Part shown: piece by piece, positions 24,808 to 26,898 of the stretch
Position numbering within the stretch: position 1 is the stretch's first letter
Layout of the letters: the number at the start of each line of letters is the position of its first letter
From: CAYXBG01 sp964463145
Lineage (GTDB): Bacteria; Acidobacteriota; UBA6911; RPQK01; CBDAPI01
DNA length: 26,898 bases
Assembly (NCBI GenBank): GCA_964463145.1
Contig: CAYXBG010000018.1
Coordinates: 1 to 26,898, forward strand
Direction: 5' to 3'
Made by a program: the position numbers and the translations under genes
The notes under the pieces: model-generated
What the model saw: only the letters and a program-made list of their open reading frames with translations
Told to the model about the DNA's origin: nothing
Databases searched by the model: none

Positions 24808-26043
24808 CTAGGATTCCAAAGGATTCTCAACCCCATATCGCTGATGGACATAGTCCTCAAGGATTCCCATAAATTCTTCAGCAATATTGGACCCTTTGAG
24901 AGTCCTTAAATATCTGCCATCTGTATAAACTGGAGCTTTGGGATCCTCTCCTGTACCTGGCAAGGATATACCAATATCAGCATGCTTAGATTCACCAGGA
25001 CCATTCACTATGCAGCCCATGACCGCCACCTTCAGCTCCTCCACTCCGGGATAGATCTCTTTCCACTCTCTTATTCTAGTATCCAGGTAACTCTCTATCT
25101 CCTGTCCCAGTTCCTGAAAAAAGCTGCTAGTCGTTCTGCCGCAGCCGGGACAGGCACTGACCTGAGGGGTAAAGCTACGTATTGCAGTTGCTTGGAGAAT
25201 TTGCTGGGCAACTCGAACTTCTTCCCGTCTGTCACCTCCAGGGCTGGGCGTGAGACTAACTCTAATAGTATCGCCGATTCCTTCGGCCAGAAGGATCGAT
25301 ATTCCGGCTGCACTAGCAACAATACCTCGATTTCCCATACCAGCCTCGGTCAACCCAAGGTGGAGCGGGTAATCGCAACGCGCTGCCAAATCTCGATAGA
25401 CTTGAACAAGATCTGGCACTTTCGAAACCTTGGCACTGATTATGATTTTATCGTGGGGGAGACCATACTCCTCAGCCAATTCAGCCGAGCGCAAACCACT
25501 CTCTACAATTGTGGCCATAAGGACATCATTTGCCTCGGCAGGGTTTTCCAATCCAGCATTGGCCTCCATCATCTGGTTTAGTAGACCTTGATCTAGCGAC
25601 CCCCAATTAACTCCTATACGGACAGGCTTGTCGTTCTTTAGAGCCACATCTATCATCTGCCTAAAGTTGTTATCTCGACGTTCCCCCTTGCCAATACCAA
25701 CATTACCTGGGTTTATACGATACTTGGCTAGACTCTTAGCACAATCCGGGTAGTGTGTCAGGAGTGTATGTCCGTTGTAATGAAAGTCTCCCACGATTGG
25801 GACGTAACACCCATTTCCCTCTAATCGGGAGATTATTTCCGGGACTACCTTAGCCGCAGCATCAGTGTTTACAGTTATCCGTACCAACTCCGAACCGGCT
25901 TCAGCCAGTTCAATAATCTGGGAAACAGTTGCCTTCAGATCGGTAGTATCCGTGTTAGTCATAGACTGCACCACAACCGGATGACTGGATCCTACGGAGA
26001 TATCTCCGACTCGAACGGTAATGCTGTGACGTCGATTCAGCAT
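24808..26043 (-). CDS. ispG: 4-hydroxy-3-methylbut-2-en-1-yl diphosphate synthase (GcpE)
   Basis: Converts 2-C-methyl-erythritol 2,4-cyclodiphosphate to HMBPP in the MEP isoprenoid pathway, using a [4Fe-4S] cluster and flavodoxin or ferredoxin. The 411-residue protein has the TIM-barrel part with QSMTNTDT (26-33) and RINPGNVG (109-116). The reductase-like part supplies the cluster ligands C298 and C301 in ACPGCGRT, C344 in VMGCIVNGPGE and E351 in the same motif. It is longer than the E. coli enzyme (about 372). The extra length lies mostly between the two domains, as in many proteobacterial and other bacterial versions, and is not the large A* domain of plants. No other MEP genes are nearby. 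The ribosome-binding site before the ATG is weak. Confidence 0.96.
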   Translation of the reverse strand: MLNRRHSITVRVGDISVGSSHPVVVQSMTNTDTTDLKATVSQIIELAEAGSELVRITVNTDAAAKVVPEIISRLEGNGCYVPIVGDFHYNGHTLLTHYPDCAKSLAKYRINPGNVGIGKGERRDNNFRQMIDVALKNDKPVRIGVNWGSLDQGLLNQMMEANAGLENPAEANDVLMATIVESGLRSAELAEEYGLPHDKIIISAKVSKVPDLVQVYRDLAARCDYPLHLGLTEAGMGNRGIVASAAGISILLAEGIGDTIRVSLTPSPGGDRREEVRVAQQILQATAIRSFTPQVSACPGCGRTTSSFFQELGQEIESYLDTRIREWKEIYPGVEELKVAVMGCIVNGPGESKHADIGISLPGTGEDPKAPVYTDGRYLRTLKGSNIAEEFMGILEDYVHQRYGVENPLES

Positions 26044-26129
26044 ATAATCATTCTACCCAGAGGTCGTCATAGGTACCAATAATGGTTTTACTCTCAGCTT
26101 TTTTTAGGACATCAAATAGAGAGAAGGGA

Positions 26130-26158
26130 TTGAGAAAAACTCAGTTTTTTCTTATGAT
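26130..26158 (+). promoter_or_regulatory. Near-consensus promoter for the right-edge gene
   Basis: TTGAGA (26130-26135) and TATGAT (26153-26158), each five of six to consensus, have an ideal 17-base spacer. The start would be near 26165, giving a leader of about 75 bases before GTG 26240. The spacer contains CTCAG then six T and, with the -35, could fold as a short hairpin followed by a T-run. Confidence 0.58.
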
Positions 26159-26239
26159 GCCGCGCAGCTGGTATTTTTATGGGGTCGAGGGGTGCTAGGA
26201 TCAAATTTGTGATATCAGAAAGAAACTTGGAGCAGTAGC

Positions 26240-26898
26240 GTGGACACACTGTTTAAAAATCAGGATCTAAAAGTATTTGCAAAACTGTTCAAAAAAGAAC
26301 AGGAAAATTGGGAAACCCCGGAAGAATTCCTCCGTCAAGCTGGTGAGTTTCTCGCCTTGCGGTCCTACGAAAAGTACTATGGCGATATTGTCCCACACGC
26401 TTTCTTCGGAATCACCTGTGTTGCGTCTTCGTTGAGTGTTTTTCCTGAAGAACGTAAGTGGTGGCCGTGTGTTCAGCAGGGTTGGTTGGCTTCCAATGAA
26501 CGCCGACGACAGCCCTGGAGTGGGGCGTCCTTGACCGCCATTACCGATCTATCAGAAGACGAAAGGTGGTTGAATTTCTGCACGTCGCACGAAGATGGAA
26601 ATATGGAACAGTGCTACGCGCTTGCTAAGGGTTTTCTATCTGATGAAAACGAACGTAACACCTTCCGTAGCCGCAGCCTAAGACTGGCCTTAGATGACAC
26701 CGCCCAAAGTGGCATCAAATTCATCCATCTATTCAAAGCGTGGTCAATGGCTGAACAACTTGGTTGGGAAAAAGCTGAGCAGATTTTATTTCCAGCTTTA
26801 CATTTGTTGACCATAGGACCAACTTCTACTCAGCTGTCCGATCAAATTAAGGTGAGAAACATCCCAGAGTTCAACGGGGAAAACTCCAGCATAGATGA
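26240..26898 (+). CDS. Unrecognised helical protein, N-terminal part (runs off right edge)
   Basis: From GTG 26240 the frame stays open for 219 codons to the window end. GGAG lies seven bases before the GTG, an in-frame TGA is at 26210-26212, and a near-consensus promoter is further upstream, so I consider it a real gene. The protein has no signal peptide and looks mostly alpha-helical. Landmarks are SYEKYYGDIVPHAFFGITCV (His 53), RKWWPCVQQGW (72-82), an NFCTSHEDG segment (112-120) and a helix pair GIKFIHLFKAWSMAEQLGWE (His 163) to FPALHLLTIGP. Histidines in separate helices could suggest a metal or cofactor site, but I do not recognise the family and give no function. It is divergent from ispG. 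Confidence 0.75.
   Translation, partial: MDTLFKNQDLKVFAKLFKKEQENWETPEEFLRQAGEFLALRSYEKYYGDIVPHAFFGITCVASSLSVFPEERKWWPCVQQGWLASNERRRQPWSGASLTAITDLSEDERWLNFCTSHEDGNMEQCYALAKGFLSDENERNTFRSRSLRLALDDTAQSGIKFIHLFKAWSMAEQLGWEKAEQILFPALHLLTIGPTSTQLSDQIKVRNIPEFNGENSSID

Noticed and set aside
24982..25581. A 199-codon plus-strand frame opposite ispG.
   Set aside because: It lies wholly within ispG, whose catalytic motifs are complete on the other strand, and it has no recognisable motif. It is a codon-bias shadow.

Overview
The window is an ordinary-looking bacterial chromosome segment of balanced base composition (judged by eye, not computed). Genes are densely packed on both strands. I see no phage, plasmid, transposase or CRISPR signature. 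Housekeeping genes are mixed with many exported or membrane-bound proteins: two M28 metallopeptidases, an M16 peptidase pair, a Tat-type amidase, a lipoprotein, a sialidase-like protein and a DUF3500 protein. This mixture is common in uncultivated, peptide- and glycan-degrading Gram-negative lineages such as Acidobacteriota-like or Gemmatimonadota-like bacteria. I cannot place the organism firmly from sequence alone.

Layout. At 1-140 the N-terminus of a Gfo/Idh/MocA oxidoreductase runs off the left edge (minus strand). Then come a citramalate synthase (cimA, 549-2105, +) and an M28 peptidase with an unusual C-terminal module (2370-4490, +). A minus-strand run follows: a DUF6786-like lipoprotein (8613-7360), an endonuclease/exonuclease/phosphatase-fold protein (7228-6041) and a Tat-type Amidase_2 protein with three C-terminal repeats (5877-4579). 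Next are a MATE exporter (+), a nucleotide-sugar epimerase (-), tRNA-Thr(CGT) (+), a sialidase-like protein (-) and a divergent DUF3500 protein (+).

The most coherent unit is the minus-strand operon at 17318-14247. It holds a DUF2520/PanG-type ketopantoate reductase, panB, panC and coaX, each overlapping the next by an ATGA. Together these cover ketoisovalerate to ketopantoate, to pantoate, to pantothenate (with external beta-alanine), to phosphopantothenate. The key point is that a non-classical reductase fills the slot usually held by panE.

Upstream of the operon lies a translationally coupled M16 pair: a catalytic HxxEH subunit (20475-19135), then a partner without the zinc motif (19135-17621). 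Divergent from it are a second, canonical M28 peptidase (20645-22297, +) and an isocitrate-lyase/PEP-mutase superfamily lyase (22336-23214, +). An NhaC-type antiporter and ispG follow on the minus strand. At the right edge an unrecognised helical protein (26240 to the end, +), with a near-consensus promoter, runs off the window.

Several genes appear to start at TTG or GTG, and ribosome-binding sites were used to choose starts. I did not find a clearly new multi-gene system. The best leads are the PanG-type pantothenate operon, the repeat-bearing amidase, a 28-bp tandem duplication in an mRNA leader, and the unrecognised right-edge gene.
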